Positions 8,047-16,354 of a stretch of DNA of 47,305 bases are shown here, one piece after another. A program made the translations under genes and the position numbers. The stretch is from contig MWEG01000102.1 in assembly GCA_002070945.1 (NCBI GenBank), positions 1 through 47,305 of the forward strand. Direction: 5' to 3'. This DNA comes from Lentisphaerae bacterium ADurb.Bin082. GTDB taxonomy: Bacteria > Verrucomicrobiota > Lentisphaeria > Oligosphaerales > Oligosphaeraceae. Within the stretch, counting starts at the first letter, position 1, and each line of letters starts with the position of its first letter. The notes under the pieces were generated by a model. That model did no database searches, was not told where the DNA came from, and saw only the letters and a program-made list of their open reading frames with translations.

Positions 8047-9309
8047 ATGCAAGAACGAATCCGAATCTGTTTCATTGGCTGCGGCGCCTTCTGCAAACAT
8101 TTCGTCCCCTTGTTTCAGAAGCATCCTGACGTCGAGTCTGTCTCGGTTTGCGACCTCATCCCCGAGCGTGCGACGGCCTACGCGGAGAAATTCCAGGTGC
8201 CGATCATCGCCAGCTTTGAGGAGGCTCTTCGCCGCCGCGACATCAATTCCATTGGCATTTTCACGCAGCGTCATCTGCATGGCCCGCTGGTGATTGCTGC
8301 CTTGAAGGCCGGCAAGCACGTCTACAGCGCTGTGCCCTGCGCCAGCAGGATTGATGAAATCGCTGAAATCGAGGCGCTGGTGCGCCGCACCCGCCTGACC
8401 TATTCCATGGGCGAGACCGGCTTCTATCGCTCAGCCACCATTTTCTGCCGTCGCCAAATGGCCGCTGGCCGCATGGGCGACTTTGTCTATGGCGAAGCCC
8501 AATACAACCACGACCAGCGCCACTTCGACTACACGCGCAACGGCCCGGAATGGCGCCGCATAGCCGGCATTCCGCCGATGTTCTATCCGACCCATTCGAC
8601 TTCCATGATCCTCGGCGCACTACCCGGCGTCTTTGCCCGCAAGGTCGCAGCTTTCGGCTACAGGGAAAGATACCGGACTGACATCTTCGGCGTCAACAAC
8701 GTCAACTTGTGGGACAATCCATTTTCCAATACTGCCATGCTCTTGCAGCTCTCAAATGGCGGCGTAGCCCGCATCAGCGAAAACCGTTGCGTAGCCATTG
8801 CCGGACCCAATACCTACATCTCGCAGTTCTATGGCTCGGAAGGCTGCTATGAATTCGCGGTGGCGCACCACTATTTCGCCAATTGGGACCCGGATAATCC
8901 CCAAAAACTGCGCATGCGCGAAGTCACCCAAGAACTCCTGCCGCCAAGCGTCTACCCAATCATCAACGACCCGGATGGACCCCAGAAAATCAGCGACGGC
9001 GCCGGCTTCGGGGAAAGCTCCCCAATACAGCCGATAGGACGCATTCCGGAATCCTTCCGGCATGACCGAAACGGACACAACGGCACCCATCATTTCCTGG
9101 TGGACGACTTCTGCCGCGCCGTGACCACCGGACGCCTGTCGCCAACCAACATCTGGGCATCAGCCCGCTTCAATATACCGGGCCTGGTCGCGCACCAGTC
9201 AGCCCTCAAAGACGGCGAACTGATGGATGTGCCAGACCTGGGCGACCCGCCAGCCGACTGGGAAGTCCTGGACCCGGAAAGAGAGACGCCGGTGGGAGAA
9301 GCCGAATAA
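8047..9309 (+). CDS. Gfo/Idh/MocA family oxidoreductase
   Basis: NAD(P)-dependent sugar dehydrogenase-type protein of 420 residues. The N-terminal Rossmann fold begins with ICFIGCGAFCKHF, and an SIGIFTQRHLHGPLVIAALKA segment precedes the position of the usual EKP motif, here HVYSAVPCAS, so the typical lysine is replaced. The C-terminal half holds the GFO/IDH/MocA alpha/beta domain. AAAGG lies six bases before the ATG. Such EKP-variant members are common in PVC genomes; the substrate is unknown. It follows the MATE gene by 73 bp and ends before a strong terminator. Confidence 0.88.
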   Translation: MQERIRICFIGCGAFCKHFVPLFQKHPDVESVSVCDLIPERATAYAEKFQVPIIASFEEALRRRDINSIGIFTQRHLHGPLVIAALKAGKHVYSAVPCASRIDEIAEIEALVRRTRLTYSMGETGFYRSATIFCRRQMAAGRMGDFVYGEAQYNHDQRHFDYTRNGPEWRRIAGIPPMFYPTHSTSMILGALPGVFARKVAAFGYRERYRTDIFGVNNVNLWDNPFSNTAMLLQLSNGGVARISENRCVAIAGPNTYISQFYGSEGCYEFAVAHHYFANWDPDNPQKLRMREVTQELLPPSVYPIINDPDGPQKISDGAGFGESSPIQPIGRIPESFRHDRNGHNGTHHFLVDDFCRAVTTGRLSPTNIWASARFNIPGLVAHQSALKDGELMDVPDLGDPPADWEVLDPERETPVGEAE

Positions 9310-9424
9310 ACCAATGACATGCCTGAGGACAGCCGCCGCACACTGGGCTGCTCTCACACACAGGCCGCATATCAGGATTCTCGACAACGCAGACAGACCT
9401 GACGCCGAGGTACTGCGACAACGC

Positions 9425-9462
9425 AGGCGAGCACGGGATGAAAAAGCCCGCGCTCGCCTTTT
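9425..9462 (+). terminator. Intrinsic terminator after the Gfo/Idh/MocA gene
   Basis: AGGCGAGC (9425-9432) pairs with GCTCGCCT (9452-9459), with an inner CGGG/CCCG pair, followed by TTTT. Outer ACGC/GCGT bases can extend the stem. Confidence 0.82.
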
Positions 9463-9575
9463 GCGTTGTTCCCTCACCCCCGCTGAATCGCAGGATGCTT
9501 TTTCGATGGCGGACACCGACCAACACTGCAAGAATGAGAGATAATTCAGCAGCCGCAATTTTTTTCCAAAATCGG

Positions 9576-9603
9576 TTGCATTTTGCGCATAACGATATAT
9601 CAT
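9576..9603 (+). promoter_or_regulatory. Candidate promoter of the 6S-like RNA
   Basis: TTGCAT (9576-9581) and TATCAT (9598-9603) are 16 bases apart in an AT-rich island; CATAAT (9601-9606) is an alternative -10. The predicted start is about 9610, which coincides with the first paired base of the RNA structure. Confidence 0.5.
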
Positions 9604-9609
9604 AATGAC

Positions 9610-9771
9610 AGTGCCGCTCGTCGGGAAGGCATTTCTGCGAACAAACCGCCCAGGGGCACACCCTATCGTCAAAGGCGCCTTGGCTCCAGAAAAGAACAGC
9701 CGAGTATGCGTCCTTTCTTGGTTTAGGCAGTGCCACAGTCCAGCCTCGCGATGCGTCGACGGCGCCTTTTT
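9610..9771 (+). ncRNA. ssrS: Structured RNA, candidate 6S RNA
   Basis: The transcript folds as one long interrupted rod. The closing stem pairs GTGCCG (9611-9616) with CGGCGC (9760-9765), continues through CGTCG-like pairs, CAT/ATG (9630-9632 with 9751-9753) and GCGA/TCGC (9637-9640 with 9746-9749). A large central bubble follows (about 9641-9654 and 9735-9745). The terminal arm begins with GGCAC/GTGCC (9655-9659 with 9730-9734) and CCTA/TAGG, then AAAGG/CCTTT and a GGCT/AGCC hairpin. It ends at TTTTT (9767-9771). A ~160-base rod with a central bubble is the shape of 6S RNA, which binds RNA polymerase holoenzyme. No direct homology search was possible. Confidence 0.5.
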
Positions 9772-9924
9772 GGGAGACCGCCATAACAGCAAAACCACTC
9801 ACTGAACACCATCGGCCTTTCATCCCAATCATGCCTCCACGCCATTCTTTTCAGAACGACTGAAAATGGCTGGCCTTCTGGCGGCGTATTTGATTTCATT
9901 GATACTGAACACAGGAGGAAAAGC

Positions 9925-10341
9925 ATGAAAAACAGAAAAATACACATCACGTCTTTTGACAAGGATCGGCTGGAAGAGCTGATCGCCGCTGCCGGCGACT
10001 TTGGCGAACACCGCCGCAGCGACCTGGAAGACCTGTACCAGGAACTGCAGCGCGCCATGACCGTGGAAGCCAAGAAAATCCCTGCTGATGTAGTCACTAT
10101 GCATTCCAAGGTCCTGCTGCGGGACACGGATAGCGGCAGGGAGATGACCTATTCGCTGGTCTTCCCGAGCCAAGCCAACATCGACACAGGCGCAATCTCC
10201 GTCCTGGCCCCGATCGGCACCGCCATCCTTGGCTACCGGGAGGGCGATGTCGTGGAGTGGGAAGTGCCATCAGGCAAAAGAACCATCAAAATCGAAAAAA
10301 TCCTGTATCAGCCGGAGGCCGTCGGCGACTACCATTTGTAA
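9925..10341 (+). CDS. rnk: Rnk-like GreA/GreB-family nucleoside diphosphate kinase regulator
   Basis: A 138-residue protein with the Rnk layout: a short helical N-terminal domain (residues about 1-50, with EDLYQELQRA) and a GreA/GreB C-terminal FKBP-like domain (about 55-130) containing VTMHSKVLLRD, then ISVLAPIGTAILGYREGDVVEW, the typical GreA C-terminal motif. It lacks the long coiled coil of GreA, so it probably binds RNA polymerase without transcript-cleavage activity. An AGGAGG lies directly upstream of the ATG. It stands alone between the RNA candidate and a bidirectional terminator. Confidence 0.85.
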   Translation: MKNRKIHITSFDKDRLEELIAAAGDFGEHRRSDLEDLYQELQRAMTVEAKKIPADVVTMHSKVLLRDTDSGREMTYSLVFPSQANIDTGAISVLAPIGTAILGYREGDVVEWEVPSGKRTIKIEKILYQPEAVGDYHL

Positions 10342-10410
10342 CAAGAGCGCACCCTGGCCGGCAAACAATGGCCGGCGCAGACGGTCTCGCCATGCAATAA
10401 TGCTCATGCA

Positions 10411-10455
10411 AAAGACCCTGTTTCTGCTGCAAAGACAGCAGAAACAGGGTCTTTT
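10411..10455. terminator. Bidirectional terminator between rnk and ferritin
   Basis: A perfect 19-bp stem (10411-10429 with 10436-10454) has a 6-base loop and runs of A on the left and T on the right, so it can stop transcription in both directions. The genes on either side converge on it. Confidence 0.93.
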
Positions 10456-10517
10456 TTCATGCGCAGCCGAGCAGCCTTTCACGGCGAAAAGACTCGCGCT
10501 GCCGAGAGGGCTGAGCG

Positions 10518-11003
10518 TCAGCGTTCTCCCAGCATCCGATCCATGAAGAAGAGAGCGCCGGAGCCTTTGCTGGCCATCTTCAATTTCTGCACGATGGCGT
10601 CTGTGATGGCCTCTTCCTCGACCTGCTCGTCAACGAACCACTGCAAGAAATTCAAGGTGGCGTTGTCCTTGAGGGTGCGGGCCATTTCGACCAGGTCGTC
10701 AATCTCCTTGCTCACGTCGCATTCATGCTTGTAGGCGTCTTCAAAGGCCGCCAGCGGGCTGGCCCATGAGGTCGGCGGCGCCGGGACTTCGGTCAACAGA
10801 ATGCGTGCGCCGCGATCCTTCAGGTAGTTGTAGAGCTTCATCGCATGCTCGGTTTCCTCCGCCGCCTGCTTTTCCATCCATTTGGCGCCGCCCTCCATGT
10901 TGATGTCATGGAAGAACGTAGCCATCGACAGATACAGGCGCGAGTTGTAGAACTCCTTGTTCATCTGCTCATTCAAGGCCTTGGCCATTTTGTCGTTGAT
11001 CAT
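10518..11003 (-). CDS. ftnA: Non-haem ferritin
   Basis: Iron-storage protein of 161 residues. The ferroxidase residues of bacterial FtnA are all at the expected positions: Glu17 in NKEFYNS, Glu50 and His53 in EETEHAM, Glu94 in KHECDV, Gln127 in DEQVEEE, with Glu130 nearby. It forms a 24-subunit cage that oxidises and stores Fe(II) in the cytoplasm. AAAGGGA is placed correctly before the ATG. A perfect palindrome about 60 bp upstream may be an operator. It is a stand-alone gene that ends at the bidirectional terminator. Confidence 0.95.
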   Translation of the reverse strand: MINDKMAKALNEQMNKEFYNSRLYLSMATFFHDINMEGGAKWMEKQAAEETEHAMKLYNYLKDRGARILLTEVPAPPTSWASPLAAFEDAYKHECDVSKEIDDLVEMARTLKDNATLNFLQWFVDEQVEEEAITDAIVQKLKMASKGSGALFFMDRMLGER

Positions 11004-11062
11004 GGGTAATTTCCCTTTTCTTTATGGTTTGGAGTGTAATGCTCGCCGCCGATGGGTAGTTC

Positions 11063-11078
11063 GCAACAAGCTTGTTGC
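11063..11078. promoter_or_regulatory. Perfect 16-bp palindrome upstream of ferritin
   Basis: GCAACAAG-CTTGTTGC is perfectly symmetric and lies 60-75 bp upstream of the ferritin start, where a repressor could cover the promoter. It does not resemble a Fur box that I know. The role is inference. Confidence 0.4.
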
Positions 11079-11188
11079 CAGTGATATGCTGGCTGGATGG
11101 CGGCGTCCAGTTTCAGCGTCTTCTCTTCTGTCTTTTCTCAGACCCGTAGTTCTTTTGCAAGTTCCTGGAATGCGCCTTGACACGTTTT

Positions 11189-13459
11189 TCAGGCGTTGCC
11201 GCTCGCCGAATCGTCCGCCAGGAGTCCGGCTTCGACGGCGGCGCGTCCAAACATCAACAGCGGCATGCTGTACATGGCAAATGCCTTTGGACTGGCGCCG
11301 CGGTCCCAAATGACCGCGTTCTCTTGTTCGGACTTGGCGCCTGAGCCATAGTTAGGCGCTGCCGCCAGCGTTGCCAGCAACTGCGGCATTCCAGCCCGGA
11401 TGTATTTCGCGTCCCGAGTCAAATCCCAGGCATACGCCAGGCTTTCCAGAACATACAAGCCAGCGCCGCGCTGTTGCAGGCTGGGGAGTTCCTTGTAGAA
11501 AAACCGACCGTCATGCCCCAGCGTATGAGCCAGCAAATCGTCCATGGCCTTCACCACCAGCTCCCCGACCGCAGCATCGTTGGTCAGCCAGTAGTAACGC
11601 ATCAAACTGCTGGCCGCAACCGCAATCATGAACGGTACCCGTATCAACGTATGGTTCGTGTACGGCGACAGCCAAGCACCAAACTCTTCCTGCCAAACAT
11701 GGAATTGCTGGACGATTTTTTTCGATTCAGCCAACCAGCGCTGCTCACCGGTTTCGCGATACAGGGCCAGCAGACTGCGCAGCGCCCAGCCAGTCTCGCG
11801 AGCGCTGCTGCCCCCGGGCTGCTGCAACGACGGCTGTTGCAGCTGCAAGAGCAGATTTTCGCCGATGCCCAAGGCGGTTTCCAAGGCATCGCGATTGGCG
11901 GTGACGTGATACAGGTCAAGCAATCCCTCGACCCACTGGTGCGAAGGCGTGGCGCCGCCGCTGACATGGTCTGCGCTGTGAATCAGCTGAGCACCCTGGC
12001 GATGCGGATTTGGACTGTAGTGGCAGACATCGACATCCATCTGATGCTCGCCAGCCACTAGGAGATAGTCGAGCATGCGGCGTTCCCCATTACGAGCATA
12101 CATCAGCATGGCGGCATGCGGCATGTCATATTCATTGTTGCACCAGACGAACTTACCGCGGCCGCGTCCCTGGGTGGTGTAGTCCATGTCCGGAGCATCG
12201 CCCCAATGCAGCATGCCATACGCTCGCAATCGCCGGTCGGCCAGTTGGATCAAATACGCCTCCAACGGCTGATAAGACGTATTCATCCACACATTTTCCA
12301 GGACATCTGCCTGCTGGTAGCAGGAAGCCGGCAGCACGGGCCGGTCGGGCATCTGGTACTGCAAACTGCGGATATTGGCGTCTGCCAACGGCAAGTCGCC
12401 GGCGTGGGGATAAAGCAGCAGGCGTTGAGTCCTGGCAATGCCCTGCCGCCATACCAACGGCGCTGCACTGGCGGGATACAAGTCCGCTTCCAGAAAATCG
12501 GCGCCGACTCGGAGGGCCTTGGGATAATTCTGCTGTGCCTGGAAGACAGTCAGGCAAAGGCCAAATTGACCCGGTTCGCGCCAGTCACCCCAGAATGTGC
12601 CGTAATGCGTTTCCGGCATCTGCTCGTTGCTCTCAAACAACAGCCAGTCCGCATCGATTTTCTGCTCCAAAACGCCATCATTCCCAGACAATTCGCGGGT
12701 CTGGGTGCGGTAATTCGAGCGCGCGACAGCCCGCTGACCAGCTGACGACAAGAGCCTGGCCGCCTGCCAACGCCAAGCAATCCGGCGCACCAGCAGTTCC
12801 GCCTCTTCCTCGGCGTGCAGAAGACGGTATTCAGCCTGAAACCAGGGCTTGCCAGCATAAACATGCAGACGAAGCTGAAAATCAAAACAGCACCGACCAT
12901 CCTCAGACTGATGCTTACCGCGCCCTTGGACGATGGCATGAATCGGCCCGGGACTGACGACCTGCCAGCCCTCCTGATCCAGAACGGCTTTCCAGACCGT
13001 GCCTGAATCATCTTCCCAGAAAGGATGATGGCAGTCGCCCAAAAGACGCTCTGAAGCGCCATCCACAACCAGACCAGTCCGCAACTCCAAAATGTCGCCA
13101 GGGGAACTGAGATGCAAGGTTGCAACGCCGCTCTCCAGGCGCACAGCGCCATCGGCCACAGCGACCGCTGCACCGCCTTCTTGCGGCGGCTTGGACGGTT
13201 CCAGGCGCCAGGACAAGCGCTTTTCCTTCAAGCCAGGCAGATTGGCCAGAAAATCAACATAAAGCCAACGCACCGACTGGTCTGGCCAACGCGACGTAAC
13301 CGTCGTCTGGCAAGGCAAAGCCCGGTCGCCGTCCCAGATGGAAAAATTCTCTGGATTGTTTAAGGCGCCTGCTGGCAACGGCAATGCCAGGCTGCAAGGC
13401 TCCTGATTACGGTCGAATCGCGACAATTTGGGAAATACCATCTCGCCATGCAGAGTCAT
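11189..13459 (-). CDS. YetA / exo-rhamnogalacturonan-lyase (PL26-like) family protein
   Basis: A 756-residue protein. The N-terminal ~300 residues are beta-rich and resemble the RIFT-barrel domain of PcRGLX/YetA proteins (LALPLPAGAL, then WPDQSVRWLYVDF), and the following ~400 residues look like an alpha/alpha toroid (WCNNEYDMPHAAMLMYARN, DVDVCHYSPNPH, HSADHVSGGATPSHQWVEG). This family includes exo-acting rhamnogalacturonan lyases of PL26 and uncharacterised relatives. No signal peptide is visible, so an intracellular role on imported oligosaccharides is likely. GGAAAGG lies at a good distance before the ATG at 13459. I recognise the fold class better than the activity. Confidence 0.6.
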   Translation of the reverse strand: MTLHGEMVFPKLSRFDRNQEPCSLALPLPAGALNNPENFSIWDGDRALPCQTTVTSRWPDQSVRWLYVDFLANLPGLKEKRLSWRLEPSKPPQEGGAAVAVADGAVRLESGVATLHLSSPGDILELRTGLVVDGASERLLGDCHHPFWEDDSGTVWKAVLDQEGWQVVSPGPIHAIVQGRGKHQSEDGRCCFDFQLRLHVYAGKPWFQAEYRLLHAEEEAELLVRRIAWRWQAARLLSSAGQRAVARSNYRTQTRELSGNDGVLEQKIDADWLLFESNEQMPETHYGTFWGDWREPGQFGLCLTVFQAQQNYPKALRVGADFLEADLYPASAAPLVWRQGIARTQRLLLYPHAGDLPLADANIRSLQYQMPDRPVLPASCYQQADVLENVWMNTSYQPLEAYLIQLADRRLRAYGMLHWGDAPDMDYTTQGRGRGKFVWCNNEYDMPHAAMLMYARNGERRMLDYLLVAGEHQMDVDVCHYSPNPHRQGAQLIHSADHVSGGATPSHQWVEGLLDLYHVTANRDALETALGIGENLLLQLQQPSLQQPGGSSARETGWALRSLLALYRETGEQRWLAESKKIVQQFHVWQEEFGAWLSPYTNHTLIRVPFMIAVAASSLMRYYWLTNDAAVGELVVKAMDDLLAHTLGHDGRFFYKELPSLQQRGAGLYVLESLAYAWDLTRDAKYIRAGMPQLLATLAAAPNYGSGAKSEQENAVIWDRGASPKAFAMYSMPLLMFGRAAVEAGLLADDSASGNA

Positions 13460-13584
13460 CTGAAGTGCCTTTCCAAGAATGTGGACAGTGGATAAGGAAC
13501 GTGAACAATGCCCGAAAACTCAGGGCAAGGACGACGCAAGAAGATAAAAACCGGCTGCTCTCCGGAAGAATCTGGCCAAATCAT

Positions 13585-13612
13585 TTGCAAACGACTCCAG
13601 CCGGGGTAAATT
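13585..13612 (+). promoter_or_regulatory. Candidate promoter of tRNA-Gly
   Basis: TTGCAA (13585-13590) and TAAATT (13607-13612) are separated by 16 bases; transcription would start just before the tRNA. Confidence 0.48.
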
Positions 13613-13628
13613 ATTTTTCATATAAGAT

Positions 13629-13702
13629 GCGGGTGTAGCATAATGGTAATGCACTGGCTTCCCAAGCCAGCTACGTGGGTTCGATTCCCATCACCCGCTC
13701 CA
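13629..13702 (+). tRNA. tRNA-Gly (anticodon CCC)
   Basis: The acceptor stem is GCGGGTG (13629-13635) with CACCCGC (13692-13698); the anticodon stem CTGGC/GCCAG encloses TTCCCAA, giving anticodon CCC at 13661-13663. The T arm has GGTTCGATTCC. Discriminator T is followed by an encoded CCA. Confidence 0.97.
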
Positions 13703-13712
13703 TCGATTTTCT

Positions 13713-13748
13713 GGCCATGTCGCTCCTTTGTCAGACATGGCCTTTTTT
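13713..13748. terminator. Terminator between tRNA-Gly and the methyltransferase gene
   Basis: GGCCATGTC (13713-13721) pairs with GACATGGCC (13734-13742), followed by six T for the tRNA. The last T residues overlap the stop codon of the convergent methyltransferase gene. Confidence 0.9.
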
Positions 13749-14598
13749 ATGCCTTGCCAGGCCCTGTCCAGGCGGCGTAGCTGCCGGAAGGCAGCGGCAA
13801 TGCCCCAGGTGCGGCTTCAATGACCATCTCCCCGGCCTCTAAACTGCCGCCGACGGCAATCTGGCTGATAAGATGCTGCAACACTAGTGGCGTATAGCCA
13901 GGCGTATGGCAGGATAAAAACACAAAGACCGGCGCCGGGGTCAGCACCTGCCAGCACAGCCCTAATAGTTCCAATAGATTGTCGTCAATCTTGAACAATT
14001 CCTGGTTAGTGCCGCGACCAAAGCTGGGCGGGTCCAGGACGATGCCGTCATAGCGCCGGCCCCGCCGCACCTCGCGCAGCAAGAATTTGCGCACGTCGTC
14101 GACGATCCAGCGGATAGGCGCCTGGCCAAGGCCGTTCTCCTCAGCATTGCGACGAGCCCAATCGACCATTTTGCGTGCAGCGTCCAAATGGCAGACTTCG
14201 CAGCCAACCTTGGCTAAAGCCAACGTGGCACCGCCAGAATACGCAAACAGATTGAGAACGGAAAGCGACCGGCCAACGCCGGCAATCGCCCGAGTCATCC
14301 ACTGCCAGCCAAGGACGTGTTCCGGGAAAACGCCAATATGGCCAAAATCGGTCGGCCGCACCTGAAACCGAATGCCGCCAACCACGCAAATCCACGATTC
14401 GGGCAAGGGACGGCGAAACTCCCAACGATTCCCCTGCTCGCGAGTGAAAAAAGCGTCGGCTTGAGACCACTCAGACGGCCTTAATGCCGGCCGCCAAACA
14501 GCCTGGGCGCAGGGCCGATCCAAAACATAATCGCCAAAACGCTCAAGCTTGCGGCCAGCGCCAGTGTCAAGAAGGGAATACGACAAGGAGTCAGTCAT
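13747..14598 (-). CDS. Class I SAM-dependent methyltransferase (RlmI/RlmK-like)
   Basis: A 283-residue Rossmann methyltransferase. SAM motif I is LNLFAYSGGATLALA (about 114-128), the acidic motif II and VDDVRKFL follow, and the catalytic-type LDPPSFGRG (around 187) is the DPP(S)F motif of 23S rRNA cytosine-C5 or guanine methyltransferases such as RlmI and RlmK. It lacks the PUA domain of RlmI; the N-terminal GRKLERFGDYVLDRP segment is typical of stand-alone members. The RNA target is not certain. The region just upstream of the ATG is the GTGGAC/GTCCAC array, which begins one base away and leaves no normal ribosome binding site. Confidence 0.82.
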   Translation of the reverse strand: MTDSLSYSLLDTGAGRKLERFGDYVLDRPCAQAVWRPALRPSEWSQADAFFTREQGNRWEFRRPLPESWICVVGGIRFQVRPTDFGHIGVFPEHVLGWQWMTRAIAGVGRSLSVLNLFAYSGGATLALAKVGCEVCHLDAARKMVDWARRNAEENGLGQAPIRWIVDDVRKFLLREVRRGRRYDGIVLDPPSFGRGTNQELFKIDDNLLELLGLCWQVLTPAPVFVFLSCHTPGYTPLVLQHLISQIAVGGSLEAGEMVIEAAPGALPLPSGSYAAWTGPGKA

Positions 14599-14599
14599 G

Positions 14600-14788
14600 A
14601 TTAGTGGACAATGGACAGAAGTGGACGTTAGTGGACGTTAGTAGACGATGGACTGTGGACTTTAATGGACATTAGTGGAGAGTGGACGTGGACGGAAGTG
14701 GACTTTAGTGGAGAGTGGACGTGGACGGAAGTGGACTTTAGTGGACTTTAGTGGAGAGTGGACGTGGACGGAAGTGGACTTTAGTGGG
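14600..14788 (+). repeat. GTGGAC minisatellite array R1
   Basis: About 189 bp built from GTGGAC followed by 3-5 variable bases (GTTA, TTTA, ATTA, GGAA). It contains the exact 20-base core GTAGACGATGGACTGTGGAC (14641-14660), shared with the arrays at 30755, 40663 and 42231. Its right half repeats a 33-bp unit (GGAGAGTGGACGTGGACGGA...) three times. It starts one base from the methyltransferase start codon. Confidence 0.95.
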
Positions 14789-14793
14789 CGCAT

Positions 14794-14829
14794 GTCCACA
14801 ACGTCCACCGCGTCCACAATGTCCACAGC
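14794..14829 (+). repeat. GTCCAC 9-bp-period array (S2)
   Basis: Four 9-bp units GTCCACAAC, GTCCACCGC, GTCCACAAT, GTCCACAGC directly follow array R1 in the opposite orientation, so R1 and S2 could pair as a hairpin. Confidence 0.9.
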
Positions 14830-15170
14830 TTCGTGGGTTTCAGGCAGCCACGGATGCTTGGCGCGGCAGCTTGCAGGCACAGCAAGTATCAAAGGCGAAC
14901 CGATACAAATATCTATCCCGGAAAATATTGCATTCAGGCAAAATCAAGTTATGTTTTTCAACGCTCCCCTGCCGCCCACGAGGATGAATCGCCGCGCCGC
15001 CGACAGCCAGACCGCTGGGTATGCCATGGACAAATGCTATCATCTTATCATAACATAATGATGCCGACAATACATATCCAGCTCGGCCACCCAAATTCCT
15101 TTTGACAAGACGAATCCACAAGGTCGAAGTCGTCCCACTGCCATAAGCGGCACAAGCCAAGGAGTCGAAC

Positions 15171-16337
15171 ATGGATACTGACAAGAGCATGGCAAAAATC
15201 AAGCACGAAGCCGCTGGACTCCAGGAAACCATGACCGCAATTCGCCGTGATCTGCACCGACGCCCGGAACTCGGCCTCCGGGAATACCGCACCACCACCA
15301 AAATCCGAGAGCAGCTCGCCAGCATGACGACACAGGCGGAAATCCTCGACCTCGACCTGAAAACCGGCGTCGTCGCCCAACTGCCAGGAACCGAAGGCAA
15401 AAAGACCGTGGCCCTGCGGGCGGACATCGACGCTTTGGCCATCACCGAGACGAACAGCCATAGCTTCGCCTCCCTCAACCCTGGCGTCATGCACGCCTGC
15501 GGCCATGACGGCCACACAGCCATGCTGCTCGGCGCCGCTGCCATCCTGGACAAAATCCGCCCCCGGCACCATGTCCGCTTCCTGTTCCAGCCAGCCGAGG
15601 AAGGGCCCGCCTCGGGCGCCCGACTCCTGCTTGAGCATGACGCCTTGAAAGACGTAGACGTCATCTTCGGCGCCCACCTCAATGCGACCTCTGACTTTGG
15701 CCTGGTCGGTTATTGCGACGGGCCGGTCATGGCAGGCGGCCTAGTCATAGAGCTAGACATCATTGGCCAGGGCGGTCATGCGGCTTATCCCGACGAATGC
15801 GCCAACCCGCTCCTGGCCGCCGCTGCCATCATCAGCGGACTCGCCCAGGTCAAGGATCGCCTACATGCCTCCATACCCTGCACCATCGTGCCCACGGCCA
15901 TCCAGTGCGGCAAAAGCGAAAACCGCATCCCAGACCGGGTGAAGCTGGAAATCAGATCGAAATTTCTGTCAGCCGACGCCGAACCAATCCTTCGCCAAGA
16001 GCTCTCCCATCTGTTTGAACACGCCAGCGCCACCCATCACGCACGCTGTGAAACCACCTTCATTCCCAAACTGCCGGTCACAGTCAATGACCCTGAGGTC
16101 GGCGCCATCGTCCGCCAGGCCGCCCAGGTCCTCAACCTGCCCTTGACCAAAATCGTTCCCAGCATGGGCTCTGACGACTTCGCCTACTACGCACAAAAAA
16201 TCCCAGCCTACTATATGACGTTCGGGATTCGCAAGGGCGACCAGTTCCCGATCGCCCACAACCCCGATTTTGACTTTGACGAATCCATCCTCCCCATAGC
16301 AGCAGCCCAGCTGGCGACCTGCGCCATCCTTTACTAA
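15171..16337 (+). CDS. M20 family amidohydrolase (N-acyl-amino-acid / IAA-amino-acid hydrolase type)
   Basis: Zinc-dependent amidohydrolase of 388 residues that removes acyl groups from amino acids or peptides. The metal-binding motif is MHACGHDGH (107-115), followed by FQPAEEGPASGA with the catalytic glutamate pair, GAHLN, and the dimerisation-domain motif GQGGHAAYPDECANPL. The C-terminal SMGSDDFAYY carries another metal ligand region. The length is that of AmhX/HipO-type enzymes. AAGGAG is 8 bases before the ATG. The histidine phosphatase gene follows 17 bp downstream, so they are probably cotranscribed. The acyl group and amino acid are unknown. Confidence 0.92.
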   Translation: MDTDKSMAKIKHEAAGLQETMTAIRRDLHRRPELGLREYRTTTKIREQLASMTTQAEILDLDLKTGVVAQLPGTEGKKTVALRADIDALAITETNSHSFASLNPGVMHACGHDGHTAMLLGAAAILDKIRPRHHVRFLFQPAEEGPASGARLLLEHDALKDVDVIFGAHLNATSDFGLVGYCDGPVMAGGLVIELDIIGQGGHAAYPDECANPLLAAAAIISGLAQVKDRLHASIPCTIVPTAIQCGKSENRIPDRVKLEIRSKFLSADAEPILRQELSHLFEHASATHHARCETTFIPKLPVTVNDPEVGAIVRQAAQVLNLPLTKIVPSMGSDDFAYYAQKIPAYYMTFGIRKGDQFPIAHNPDFDFDESILPIAAAQLATCAILY

Positions 16338-16354
16338 AAATAATTGACTACACT

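Larger units (their letters stand above)
9310..9924. other. Intergenic region with terminator and candidate structured RNA
   Basis: No protein gene is evident. It contains the terminator of the oxidoreductase gene, then a promoter-like sequence and a ~160-base RNA candidate, both listed separately. Confidence 0.7.
14599..15170. other. Gene-free spacer with repeat arrays
   Basis: The first 230 bp are the R1 and S2 arrays. The remainder (14830-15170) shows no gene that I trust; open frames there are shadows of the amidohydrolase gene or of repeats. An AT-rich stretch near 15040-15075 may hold the promoter of the amidohydrolase gene. Confidence 0.65.

Noticed and set aside
12010..12957. 315-residue plus-strand frame
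   Set aside because: Antisense to the YetA-like gene, with low-complexity Arg/Pro/His composition typical of GC-rich shadow frames.
14600..14829. CRISPR array
   Set aside because: The GTGGAC units are 9-12 bp apart with no constant long repeat or spacer and no cas genes; it is a minisatellite.
14840..15682. 280-residue minus-strand frame
   Set aside because: It is antisense to the M20 amidohydrolase gene and has no recognisable domain.
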